A stretch of DNA of 64,000 nucleotides from an uncultured Lachnospiraceae bacterium. GTDB taxonomy: Bacteria > Bacillota > Clostridia > Lachnospirales > Lachnospiraceae. This document shows, one piece after another, positions 50,782-58,649 of the stretch (positions are counted from its first letter, which is position 1; every line of letters begins with the position of its first letter). The notes beneath the pieces are model-generated. The model saw nothing but the letters and a program-made list of their open reading frames with translations, did no database searches and was not told where the DNA came from. The position numbers and the translations under genes were made by a program. The stretch is from NCBI GenBank assembly GCA_903789615.1, contig CAIFEV010000004.1:186001-250000 (forward strand), given 5' to 3'.

Positions 50782-51675
50782 TTATACCGGACTGCTGCGG
50801 TACGCTCTCGGGCTCTGCCCGACGACGCGCGTGAACACACGGGAAAAATAGTAGGGATCTGCAAAACCGAGTTCCTGCGCGACTTCTCCGACATTCATTG
50901 TGCTCGTCCGCAGAAGATAGCAGGCCCTCTCCATCTTGAGGCGGGTAAAGAAAACCAGAGGTGCACTGCCCGTATATTTCCTGAAGAGTGCGCTGATGCG
51001 GCTGACGGACAGTCCGGTTTCTTCCGAAAGATCGGCAAGCGTAAGCATCCTTCCGAGATTGCGGTAAAAATACCGGATGATCTGGCTCACCACCGGGTTG
51101 CTTCCGGCTGTCCTGTCTGCCTCTTCCCGCCAGAAAACCTCCGCGAAGACCGTCTGCAGCAGCCTGTCAAGATACCGGAAATTTCCGTCTGTCAGCCCTT
51201 CCTGCAGCGTCTGGAAGATCATCTCGAAATACATCTCCATTCTCTGTGCCGCACCGGGTCCCGTGAGCTTTCGCTTCCCAGAGGATGTAAGATAGCCGGA
51301 GAGCGCCGCGCCGCCCGCATGTACCCAGAACAGCGACCAGGGCTCTTCCCTGTCAGCGAAATATATATGCGGCGTCCCCGGCGGTATAACCAGTGCTTCA
51401 TCAGCCGAAAGGCGCACCGTCCTCTCCGGAATCTGCACGATTCCCCTGCCTTTTCTTACATACAGCAGGATCGCGGCAGAACTTCCGGCGGGGCGGGCGC
51501 GGTAATGGCCCGCAGCATCCGGATAAAATCCCACATCTGTCAGAAACAGTCCCGAATCCCCCGTGAGCGCCCGAAAGCGGTCCGTGTCCGGAGCATTCAG
51601 CACAAACATCTGCTCATGTTTGAACCCGTCCGACAGACGCTCTCCGTCTTCCGGCACAGCATATCTTCCAGCCAT
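50782..51675 (-). CDS. AraC family transcriptional regulator
   Basis: Regulator of 297 residues. The N-terminal sugar-sensing cupin is recognisable in VIPPGTPHIYFADREEPWSLFWVH-like sequence, and the C-terminal AraC domain has two helix-turn-helix units (LADLSEETGLSVSRISALFR and GFADPYYFSRVFTRVVGQSP). ATG 51675 lies seven bases after the second of two GGAGG runs; a TTG nine codons upstream is dismissed. It lies between the DUF5107-TPR gene and the divergent GH2 gene, with a shared element on each side, so it is probably the activator of both. Confidence 0.92.
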   Translation of the reverse strand: MAGRYAVPEDGERLSDGFKHEQMFVLNAPDTDRFRALTGDSGLFLTDVGFYPDAAGHYRARPAGSSAAILLYVRKGRGIVQIPERTVRLSADEALVIPPGTPHIYFADREEPWSLFWVHAGGAALSGYLTSSGKRKLTGPGAAQRMEMYFEMIFQTLQEGLTDGNFRYLDRLLQTVFAEVFWREEADRTAGSNPVVSQIIRYFYRNLGRMLTLADLSEETGLSVSRISALFRKYTGSAPLVFFTRLKMERACYLLRTSTMNVGEVAQELGFADPYYFSRVFTRVVGQSPRAYRSSPV

Positions 51676-51714
51676 GATCTGCCCTCCTGCCTCCTGATGC
51701 AATCATCTTATCAT

Positions 51715-51775
51715 AATATCGTCCATCTTTTGAAAAGATTCTGCATTCCCATCAGACCGCCGCTTTCGGTACGAT
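51715..51775 (+). promoter_or_regulatory. AraC-linked element and -10 before the GH2 gene
   Basis: The 34-bp element at 51715-51748 includes the near-palindrome TCTTTTGAAAAGA. A TACGAT -10 lies at 51770-51775, 21 bases beyond. It is in the gap between the divergent AraC and GH2 genes and could also govern AraC itself. Confidence 0.65.
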
Positions 51776-51865
51776 AAGGCCAGTACCTGTAATATGTGCA
51801 GGAAAAGACATTTGCCCGCCGAAGGCTGCCTGCAGCTTTCGCGGACAGAAAGGCAGCTGCTTAGA

Positions 51866-54652
51866 ATGACGTATTCTCTGAACGGGATCTGGGAGTGCAC
51901 TCTGCCGGACGGAAGCCGGTATGAAGCCGTACTGCCCGGAACACTGGATGAAAACAAAATCGGACATACCGACACGGCCGACCGCCCCGCGCATCCGGAG
52001 GAAACCGGAAACACCGGAGACTTTAAAGATGACTCTTCCTCTGTCATCCGCACACGTCTCACGCGCCGCTATACGTTTGAAGGGCCGGTCGTGTTTTCGC
52101 GCACAGTGGAGTGGGATCTTCCGGAGAACAGCCGGGTATTTCTGTATGCGGAACGCGCGCGCTGCCTGTCCCTGTCCGTTGACGGAAAGGCGGTTATGGC
52201 ATATGACTGTGATACCCTCGCTGCTCCGCACATTTTCGAAGTGACCGGACGGATCCGCAAAGGGAGCCGCATCGCCCTCACATCGGACAACAGCTATCCG
52301 GGGCTCCCGCACGACGCGATCCTGAACTCCTCGGCGGCGACCGACGAGACGCAGACCAACTGGAACGGAATCCTGGGGCGTTTCTGCCTGTACACCCGCC
52401 CTGGCACCTTCCTGCGCCGACTTACGGTGATCCCTTCAAATGATCTGAAAAGCCTTTCCGTCACGGCTGAAATCGATTCCGCTTCCGGGTTCTGCGGCCG
52501 GCTTCATCTTAAGAGCGATGCGCTTGAAAAGCCTTTTGACAGGCAGCTTGCCATTCCGGCCGGAATCAGCAGCTTCACGTTTTCCGGTCTCACGGTCCCG
52601 GCAGACGCAAAGCACTGGGACGAGTATGAGGGAAATCTGTATGAGATGAAGGCTCTTCTCATTCCGGAAGAAAAGTCAGAAGCTGCTGGTACCCCTGATG
52701 TCTCCCGTGTTCTCACGGAACCGGACGGGTATCAGGTTTCTTTCGGAATGCGCAGCATCGGCGTAAATGAAGCCCGCCGTCTCACGATTAACGGCCGTAC
52801 ATTTTTCCTGCGCTCGGAGGCAAACTGCGCCGTATTCCCGGAGACCGGATACGAGCCGATGGACACGGACGCCTGGCTGTCTGTCATGAAGACGTACAAG
52901 TCCTACGGCGTCAACCTGGTCCGCTTCCACTCGCACATTCCGCCGGACGCGGCGTTCACGGCGGCCGATCTCCTCGGAATGATGGTTGAGCCGGAGCTGA
53001 ACGACTGGGACCCGCGTCATGCACTCGCAGATAACGTGAGTGCCTCCTATTACGAGCGGGAACTGCTGTCCGTCCTTAAGACGTACGGGAATCACCCGTC
53101 CTTTGTCATGCTGACGCTGGGCAATGAGCTGTACACGGACGAGACGGGTTATGAAAACATGGGTAAGATCCTTAAGACGGCACGCAGCACGGACCCCAGC
53201 CGTCTGTACGCAAACGCCTCCAATGGAAAAAAAGAGCGCGAGGAGCCTGCCGCATTCAACGATTTTCACACGGCAATGGCCTACAAGGGGGAACACCTGC
53301 GCGGTATAAGCTCGGGGACACCGCTCCCGGGATTTATCAACAACGAGTACCCGGATACGCGCCGAAATTACAGTGATATCATCCGGAAACTGCGCAAGGA
53401 GACGGATCAGCCGGTTTACGGGTTTGAAGTCGGGCAGTTTGAAGTCCTTCCGGATTTTGACGAAATCAGCGAATTCAAAGGCGTCACCGATCCGGCGAAC
53501 TACCGGATTGTGCGCGAGGAAGCTGCACGCTCCGGGATGCTTGACAGATGGAAATCGTTTGTTGAGGCAACCGGTGAGATCGCGCTTCTTTCCTACCGGG
53601 CAGAGGTGGAGGCTGCGCTGCGCACCCCGGAGATGTCCGGTCTCTCGCTTCTTGGTCTTCAGGATTTCCCCGGGCAGGGAACGGCGCTTGTCGGCATGCT
53701 TAACAGCCACATGGAGCCAAAGCCATATTCGTTCTCAAAGCCGGAAAACTTCCGCGCCTTCTTCACGGATATGACGCCCCTGGCACTCCTGCCTTCGCGG
53801 ACATTCACGACCGCAGACACGCTGGAATTCGAAATCCGGGTGGCCAACTACAGCTGTTCTGACGTGACCGGAACGCCCGAAATTTCTCTCACCCTGCACG
53901 AAGGAACCGGCAGCTGCCCGACATCCGGAAAAGAAAAAGAAGAACACCGGACAGGAAGCCCCGTGACGGCCCGCACCGGCGGACTGACGCCTGCCGGGAA
54001 ATTTGAGATTCCGCTCGGCGCTTTCTGCGCACCGGCCCGCTTCGATCTTCAGGTAACATTTGCCGGGAAAAATGCCGTATGGCCTGTGTGGATTTATGAG
54101 GACGCAAAACCGGTCCGCCCGCAGGAAGTTCATGAATTTCGGACACTCACGCCGGAGGCCCTGGATATTCTGCAGCGCGGCGGCTGCGTATATCTCTCGC
54201 CGGCTTCCACCCCGGAGGCACTTCCGGGCTCCATCCGCGGGCAGTTCACAACGGATTTCTGGTCAGTCGGGACTTTCCCGAAACAGACCGGCGGCATGGG
54301 ACAGTACATCGACACGAACTGCCCGCTGTTTGAGCATTTCCCGACGGAGTTTCACACCAACTGGCAGTGGTGGCCGATGGCAAATCGCCAGGCGGTTATC
54401 GTGCCGCGCCACATCCACCCGATCGTAACCGAGATGGACAGCTATGCCCGTCTGCGCCATATGGCCCAGATCTTTGCCGGGAAGTGCCTGAACGGGCGGC
54501 TTCTTTTCTCCTCACTCGGGCTGCAGGATCTGCAGCAGTATCCGGAGGCGCGGACACTTCAGGCGGCTGTTTACCGGTATCTGGTCTCTGATGCCTTTGA
54601 CACATCCGATACGATCCTGCCGGAGGAACTGGAAAAAATTGTAGTCTCATGA
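51866..54652 (+). CDS. GH2 family glycosidase (beta-galactosidase/-glucuronidase superfamily)
   Basis: Cytosolic enzyme of 928 residues. The N-terminal sandwich of GH2 begins YSLNGIWECTLPDG, followed by immunoglobulin-like and barrel domains. The acid/base Glu is in VMLTLGNELYTDE, and the probable nucleophile Glu is in PVYGFEVGQFEV. A further 300 residues of sandwich domains follow the barrel, making it longer than plain GH2 enzymes. The start at 51866 is the first Met before conserved sequence; its ribosome site (AAAGG, 12 bases away) is weak. Substrate cannot be read; expression is probably under the adjacent AraC regulator. Confidence 0.88.
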   Translation: MTYSLNGIWECTLPDGSRYEAVLPGTLDENKIGHTDTADRPAHPEETGNTGDFKDDSSSVIRTRLTRRYTFEGPVVFSRTVEWDLPENSRVFLYAERARCLSLSVDGKAVMAYDCDTLAAPHIFEVTGRIRKGSRIALTSDNSYPGLPHDAILNSSAATDETQTNWNGILGRFCLYTRPGTFLRRLTVIPSNDLKSLSVTAEIDSASGFCGRLHLKSDALEKPFDRQLAIPAGISSFTFSGLTVPADAKHWDEYEGNLYEMKALLIPEEKSEAAGTPDVSRVLTEPDGYQVSFGMRSIGVNEARRLTINGRTFFLRSEANCAVFPETGYEPMDTDAWLSVMKTYKSYGVNLVRFHSHIPPDAAFTAADLLGMMVEPELNDWDPRHALADNVSASYYERELLSVLKTYGNHPSFVMLTLGNELYTDETGYENMGKILKTARSTDPSRLYANASNGKKEREEPAAFNDFHTAMAYKGEHLRGISSGTPLPGFINNEYPDTRRNYSDIIRKLRKETDQPVYGFEVGQFEVLPDFDEISEFKGVTDPANYRIVREEAARSGMLDRWKSFVEATGEIALLSYRAEVEAALRTPEMSGLSLLGLQDFPGQGTALVGMLNSHMEPKPYSFSKPENFRAFFTDMTPLALLPSRTFTTADTLEFEIRVANYSCSDVTGTPEISLTLHEGTGSCPTSGKEKEEHRTGSPVTARTGGLTPAGKFEIPLGAFCAPARFDLQVTFAGKNAVWPVWIYEDAKPVRPQEVHEFRTLTPEALDILQRGGCVYLSPASTPEALPGSIRGQFTTDFWSVGTFPKQTGGMGQYIDTNCPLFEHFPTEFHTNWQWWPMANRQAVIVPRHIHPIVTEMDSYARLRHMAQIFAGKCLNGRLLFSSLGLQDLQQYPEARTLQAAVYRYLVSDAFDTSDTILPEELEKIVVS

Positions 54653-54701
54653 TATCATTGCGCAAGATAACCTGAACTTTCTTATGCGGGGTGATATCAC
54701 T

Positions 54702-55433
54702 GTGAACAGCGCGCCAGACTTTACTTCCAGACTGAGATCCTTTTTTACGCCGAACCGGCGAAAACGCATCGGCGCAGGGATTCTGCTCTGGGTGATTTAC
54801 GGAATATTCTTTGCACTGGACGAGCGGATTATCCGCCCGGATAATCCGCGGCTTCATTACATCCACACTCCACTCGATGACCGGATCCCGTTCATCGAGT
54901 GGTTCGTTTTTCCGTATCTGTACTGGATAGGGCTCATCGTCATCGTGTGGCTCATCATGCTGATGAAAGCAACCGACGAGGAATACATTCACTTCTGCCG
55001 TCTGGTTATGATCGGTTCCTACGCTATCCTGACCTTTTATCTGATCTGGCCGACGGCCCTGAACCTTCGCCCGGACGTGATACCAGATAATATAGCAGGG
55101 CGTCTCGTCTCCTGGATTGAGAGCACCGATTCCCCGACCAATGTTTTCCCCAGCCTTCACGTCTACATCTCCCTGTGCCTTTACGACGGCATAACCACCT
55201 GCCGGGCAATTAAGGGACGCCGCGGGCTGAATCTGTGGGTGCTGCTCTCCATAATCCTCATCATCATATCCACCGTCTTCATCAGGCAGCACTCCGTTCT
55301 GGACCTTATCGCCGGCGGCATAGCTGCGCTGATCTCTTTCCTCATCTTCTACGCTGTTCCGTATTTCCGTACCGGAAAGGACGAGAAACGTGCCGCCGGA
55401 CGCCATGGCCCGGCACAGGACAGAATCGGATGA
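54702..55433 (+). CDS. PAP2-superfamily membrane phosphatase (AUR1/IPC-synthase-like)
   Basis: Membrane protein of 243 residues with about six helices. The PAP2 phosphatase motifs are seen as FPSLHVYISL and STVFIRQHSVLDLIAGG, giving the catalytic His and Asp; the first Lys-Arg-Pro motif is not obvious, as in the inositolphosphotransferase-like branch. Likely acts on a lipid phosphate. GTG at 54702 is chosen because GGGGTGAT lies six bases before it; the ATG at 54684 has no ribosome site. It follows the GH2 gene by 49 bases, possibly in one transcript. Confidence 0.83.
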   Translation: MNSAPDFTSRLRSFFTPNRRKRIGAGILLWVIYGIFFALDERIIRPDNPRLHYIHTPLDDRIPFIEWFVFPYLYWIGLIVIVWLIMLMKATDEEYIHFCRLVMIGSYAILTFYLIWPTALNLRPDVIPDNIAGRLVSWIESTDSPTNVFPSLHVYISLCLYDGITTCRAIKGRRGLNLWVLLSIILIIISTVFIRQHSVLDLIAGGIAALISFLIFYAVPYFRTGKDEKRAAGRHGPAQDRIG

Positions 55434-55470
55434 TGAACGTCCGATGTCTTCCGTATTTTCTGTAATGCCA

Positions 55471-55532
55471 AAAAAGGACTGCCGCGTTTTCCTCCCCGCA
55501 CAAGAGAGCGAAAATACGCAGCAGTCCTTTTT
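55471..55532. terminator. Large bidirectional terminator
   Basis: AAAAAGGACTGC/GCAGTCCTTTTT (55471-55482 with 55521-55532) plus an inner GCGTTTTC/GAAAATACGC stem. Runs of T follow on both strands. It separates the convergent PAP2 and phosphohexomutase genes. Confidence 0.9.
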
Positions 55533-55565
55533 GCTGTTCCTGACAGCCTCACATCTTTACCGGAT

Positions 55566-57248
55566 TCACGCAAGCAGCGGCTTCACAGCCTCAGCCAGCT
55601 TCTCTTTTTCTGCTTCTGCCTGCTTCAGATCTTTTCCCTTCGTTGTAAAGTACGTCTTGATCTTCGGCTCCGTGCCGGACGGGCGGATCACGATGACCGA
55701 GCCGTCATCCAGCGCGTAAATGAGAACATTGGCTTTCGGAAGGCTGGTCTCCTCCGGCTTCTCGTAGTCCGTCACCTTTACGACCTTCTTCCCGGCGAAC
55801 TCCTCTGGCGGATTCTTCCGCAGATTCTCCATGATTCCCGCCATCTTGTCCATACCGGAAAGCCCCGGGAAGGAATACGAATCCACCTTGTTAAGGTACC
55901 TGCCGTACTGGCTGTAGATCTCCGCAAGCCGCTGTTTGATCGAGGAGCCGATCAGGCGGTAATACGCTGCCATCTCGCAGATGAGCATAGACGCGATGAC
56001 GGCATCCTTGTCGCGGACATACGGGCCGGCGAGATATCCGTAGGATTCCTCAAAGCCGAAAATGAACCGCTCCACTTCTCCGGCCGCCTCCAGTTTCGCG
56101 ATCTGATCGCCGATCCACTTGAATCCCGTCAGAGTCTCCCGCAGCTCAACGCCGTAGTGCTTCGCTACCAGGTTGGCAAGCGGTGTGGACACGATCGACT
56201 TCACCGCCACCGGATCAGATGGCATGGTGCCCTTTTCGATGCGTCCTGCGCAGATATAGTCCAGAAGCAGAACCCCCATCTCATTGCCCGTCACAAGCTC
56301 ATAGGAACCGTCCGGACAGCGCATGGCAATGCCGACGCGGTCGGCATCCGGATCGGTGGCAAGCATCAGATCCGCACCTGTTTTCTTCGCCAGTTCCAGT
56401 CCCCTGCTCAGTGCCTCGAAAATCTCCGGATTCGGATACGGACAGGTCGTGAAATACCCGTTCGGATACTCCTGCTCCGGAACAATCGTTATGTCCTCAA
56501 TTCCGATGTCATGAAGCACATGCGTGACCGGAACCAGCCCGGTTCCGTTGAGCGGAGAGTACACCAGCTTCAGACCCGATCCCTTCGCTACACCCGGTCT
56601 GATCTGCCGCGACTCAATCGCATCATACAGTCCCTGTTTGCAGTCATCACCGACGAAACGGATCAGTCCCTTTTCAACACCCTCGGCAAAGCTCATGTAC
56701 TTCGCACCGGTCAGCACGTCCGTCTTCTGGATCGAATCATATACGACAGCTGCCGCGTCATCGGTCATCTGACATCCGTCCGGTCCGTATGCCTTGTAGC
56801 CGTTGTACTGCGCCGGATTGTGGGAGGCCGTGATCATGATTCCCGCATTACAGTGATAGAATCTCGTGGCAAAGGACAGCGCCGGCACCGGCATCAGTTC
56901 GTCAAAGATTCTCACATGAATCCCGTTGGCGGCGAGAACCCCCGCCGCATCTCTGGCGAACGTCCAGCCCTTCAGTCTGGAGTCATAGCTGATGGCCACC
57001 GTCTGCGTGCCGCCCTGGGTCTTTACCCAGTCAGCCACTCCCTGTGTCGCCTGACGCACTACCCAGATGTTCATCCGGTTCGTACCGGCTCCAAGCGTTC
57101 CGCGAAGACCCGCCGTTCCGAACTTCAGGGCAACCGCAAACCGCTCCTTTATGGCCGCGTCGTCATCTTTGATGCCGCGCAGTTCCATCTTCAGATCTAC
57201 GTCTTCAAGATCGGATGCCAGCCAGCGCTCATATTCTTCTCTGTACAT
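55566..57248 (-). CDS. Phosphoglucomutase / phosphomannomutase
   Basis: Alpha-D-phosphohexomutase of 560 residues that interconverts hexose-1- and hexose-6-phosphates for central sugar use and cell envelope precursors. The phosphoserine loop is ITASHNPAQYNGYK, the metal-binding loop is DPDADRVG, the sugar-binding loop is GFEESYG and the phosphate-binding loop is IRPSGTEPKIK. It is the PgcA-type long form. AAGGGGGTTCCT precedes the ATG. Monocistronic by its flanking terminators. Confidence 0.94.
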   Translation of the reverse strand: MYREEYERWLASDLEDVDLKMELRGIKDDDAAIKERFAVALKFGTAGLRGTLGAGTNRMNIWVVRQATQGVADWVKTQGGTQTVAISYDSRLKGWTFARDAAGVLAANGIHVRIFDELMPVPALSFATRFYHCNAGIMITASHNPAQYNGYKAYGPDGCQMTDDAAAVVYDSIQKTDVLTGAKYMSFAEGVEKGLIRFVGDDCKQGLYDAIESRQIRPGVAKGSGLKLVYSPLNGTGLVPVTHVLHDIGIEDITIVPEQEYPNGYFTTCPYPNPEIFEALSRGLELAKKTGADLMLATDPDADRVGIAMRCPDGSYELVTGNEMGVLLLDYICAGRIEKGTMPSDPVAVKSIVSTPLANLVAKHYGVELRETLTGFKWIGDQIAKLEAAGEVERFIFGFEESYGYLAGPYVRDKDAVIASMLICEMAAYYRLIGSSIKQRLAEIYSQYGRYLNKVDSYSFPGLSGMDKMAGIMENLRKNPPEEFAGKKVVKVTDYEKPEETSLPKANVLIYALDDGSVIVIRPSGTEPKIKTYFTTKGKDLKQAEAEKEKLAEAVKPLLA

Positions 57249-57370
57249 AGGAACCCCCTTTAGTACATATGTATTTACACCGTTTCCTGGGAAACAGCCG
57301 TGTCACGTTCTTTTCTATTTCATAATACCAACCCCCGCACGCTGATTCAAGCTGTAATGCCCCGGGGCAT

Positions 57371-57402
57371 ATTAAAAGGCGGACGGGAAATATCCGTCCG
57401 CC
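57371..57402 (-). terminator. Terminator after YczE-type gene
   Basis: Perfect nine-base stem GGCGGACGG/CCGTCCGCC (57378-57386 with 57394-57402) followed on the minus strand by TTTTAAT, 28 bases after the stop. Confidence 0.82.
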
Positions 57403-57430
57403 CGCAAACAATATGAGAATACAAACCGGA

Positions 57431-58168
57431 TCAGGCCGCAGATTCGCTGACAGATGCTTTCTGTCCCGAAGCCTTTCTTCCGTAGAGCATCGGCTCTGCC
57501 ACCGTCCGGCGGAACAGATCAATCAGCGGTCCCATGAAAAATGCCGTCACGATTGTTCCAAGCCCGACTGCCGCGCCGAAGTGAAACCCGATCAGCACGC
57601 AGACCAGGTCACATGCGATCCTGCACCAGCGGAACGAAACCCGGCTCTCTTTTTCAGTGATCGTCAGTGCGACCGCGTCATATACCGACACCCCGAGATT
57701 CGCCACGTAATACAGAGCGGACGACAGGCACATGATCACGATCCCGGACGCAAGAAGCAGAAGACGCGTCACAAGACCCGGCTCCGGGAAAAGCGTCTTG
57801 CAGACAAATCCGGAAAAATCCGCGATATATCCCACCAGAAAAAGATTGAACAGCGTGCCTGGTCCCATCAGCTTCCGGTTCACTGCGGCCACTACAACAA
57901 GCATAATGAGGGAGAGAGCCATGTAATATAATCCATAGGAAAACGACCGCCCCGCGACTGCATCAAATTCCGTCCACGTCCCGTGCGCAAACACCTGGAA
58001 CGGGTCATATCCCATCCCGGAAGCGCTGAAAAGTCCAACACTGACACCGGATATGGACACTCCTGCAATCGTCATAAGGATGCGGCGCTTCATCTGCGCG
58101 TCCATTTTCTGTGCCTTGTCCGCAAATCTGAGCACAGCCACAGCCCCTTTTCCTGTCAATTCTCTCAT
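57431..58168 (-). CDS. YczE/YyaS/YitT family membrane protein
   Basis: Integral membrane protein of 245 residues with about six helices. The opening SGVSVGLFSASGMGYDPFQVF and the middle ANLGVSVYDAVALTITEK are typical of YczE/YyaS proteins, whose transported substrate is unknown. AGAGG lies five bases before the ATG. A single-gene unit with its own terminator. Confidence 0.85.
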   Translation of the reverse strand: MRELTGKGAVAVLRFADKAQKMDAQMKRRILMTIAGVSISGVSVGLFSASGMGYDPFQVFAHGTWTEFDAVAGRSFSYGLYYMALSLIMLVVVAAVNRKLMGPGTLFNLFLVGYIADFSGFVCKTLFPEPGLVTRLLLLASGIVIMCLSSALYYVANLGVSVYDAVALTITEKESRVSFRWCRIACDLVCVLIGFHFGAAVGLGTIVTAFFMGPLIDLFRRTVAEPMLYGRKASGQKASVSESAA

Positions 58169-58402
58169 ACAGTCCTCTTAAATCCTTTAAATCAGGCAAA
58201 AAACAGTGCCTTTCCCGTCTGACACCGGAACTATCCTAATGCGCGTCATGGCAAATGTCATGTGTTTTTTCCCATACCTGCGCAATTTCGGCATTTGTCA
58301 CATGTGCACGGCGGATTAAAAGCGGGAAATGAGCAGATTTCATGCTGCGCTTTGCGAATGCTTGTGCAGATTTTATGTGTTTAAAATTTTCTGAATTTCC
58401 GC
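58169..58402. other. Intergenic stretch before tRNA promoter, no gene seen
   Basis: AT-richer than its surroundings. It holds no frame with a ribosome site and no clear hairpin. It must contain the promoter of the YczE gene, but no convincing box pair was found. Confidence 0.5.
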
Positions 58403-58431
58403 TTGACACTCTCGCGAAAATCGTGTATATT
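58403..58431 (+). promoter_or_regulatory. Strong promoter of tRNA-Pro gene
   Basis: Consensus TTGACA (58403-58408), 17-base spacer, TATATT (58426-58431). The tRNA starts 38 bases further on. Confidence 0.88.
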
Positions 58432-58468
58432 AGCAAAGTCGGCAGTGAGACATCTCACAAGACCGCAT

Positions 58469-58542
58469 CGAAGCGTGGCTCAGTTTGGTAGAGCGCTGCG
58501 TTCGGGACGCAGAGGTCGCGTGTTCGAATCACGTCGCTTCGA
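58469..58542 (+). tRNA. tRNA-Pro (anticodon CGG)
   Basis: A 74-base cloverleaf. The seven-base acceptor stem CGAAGCG/CGCTTCG starts with the C1-G72 pair usual in bacterial tRNA-Pro, with discriminator A. The D arm is GCTC...GAGC, the anticodon stem CTGCG/CGCAG encloses TTCGGGA with anticodon CGG, and the T arm holds TTCGAAT. CCA is not encoded. It reads codon CCG. Own promoter and terminator, so a single-gene unit. Confidence 0.96.
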
Positions 58543-58545
58543 CTT

Positions 58546-58580
58546 AAAAGCCCCTGAGAATTTCTCAGGGGCTTTTTATT
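58546..58580 (+). terminator. Terminator after tRNA-Pro
   Basis: Perfect 14-base stem AAAAGCCCCTGAGA/TCTCAGGGGCTTTT (58546-58559 with 58563-58576), ending in TTTTTATT. Confidence 0.92.
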
Positions 58581-58611
58581 GTTCTTACAGATTCTGTACG
58601 GATTACCCCGT

Positions 58612-58640
58612 AAGGCCCGGCAGTTCAGCCGGGCCTTTTC
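58612..58640. terminator. Second hairpin, between tRNA and GtaA-like gene
   Basis: Ten-base stem AAGGCCCGGC/GCCGGGCCTT (58612-58621 with 58628-58637) with TTTTC on the plus strand. The minus strand T-run is short, so it may serve both sides but better stops the plus strand. Confidence 0.7.
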
Positions 58641-58649
58641 ATCTCACTT

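Noticed and set aside
54684-54701. ATG at 54684 as start of the PAP2 gene
   Set aside because: No ribosome site precedes it, whereas GGGGTGAT lies at the right distance from the in-frame GTG at 54702.
57413-57931. Plus-strand frame of 172 codons opposite the YczE-type gene
   Set aside because: Antisense to a clear membrane protein, without ribosome site.
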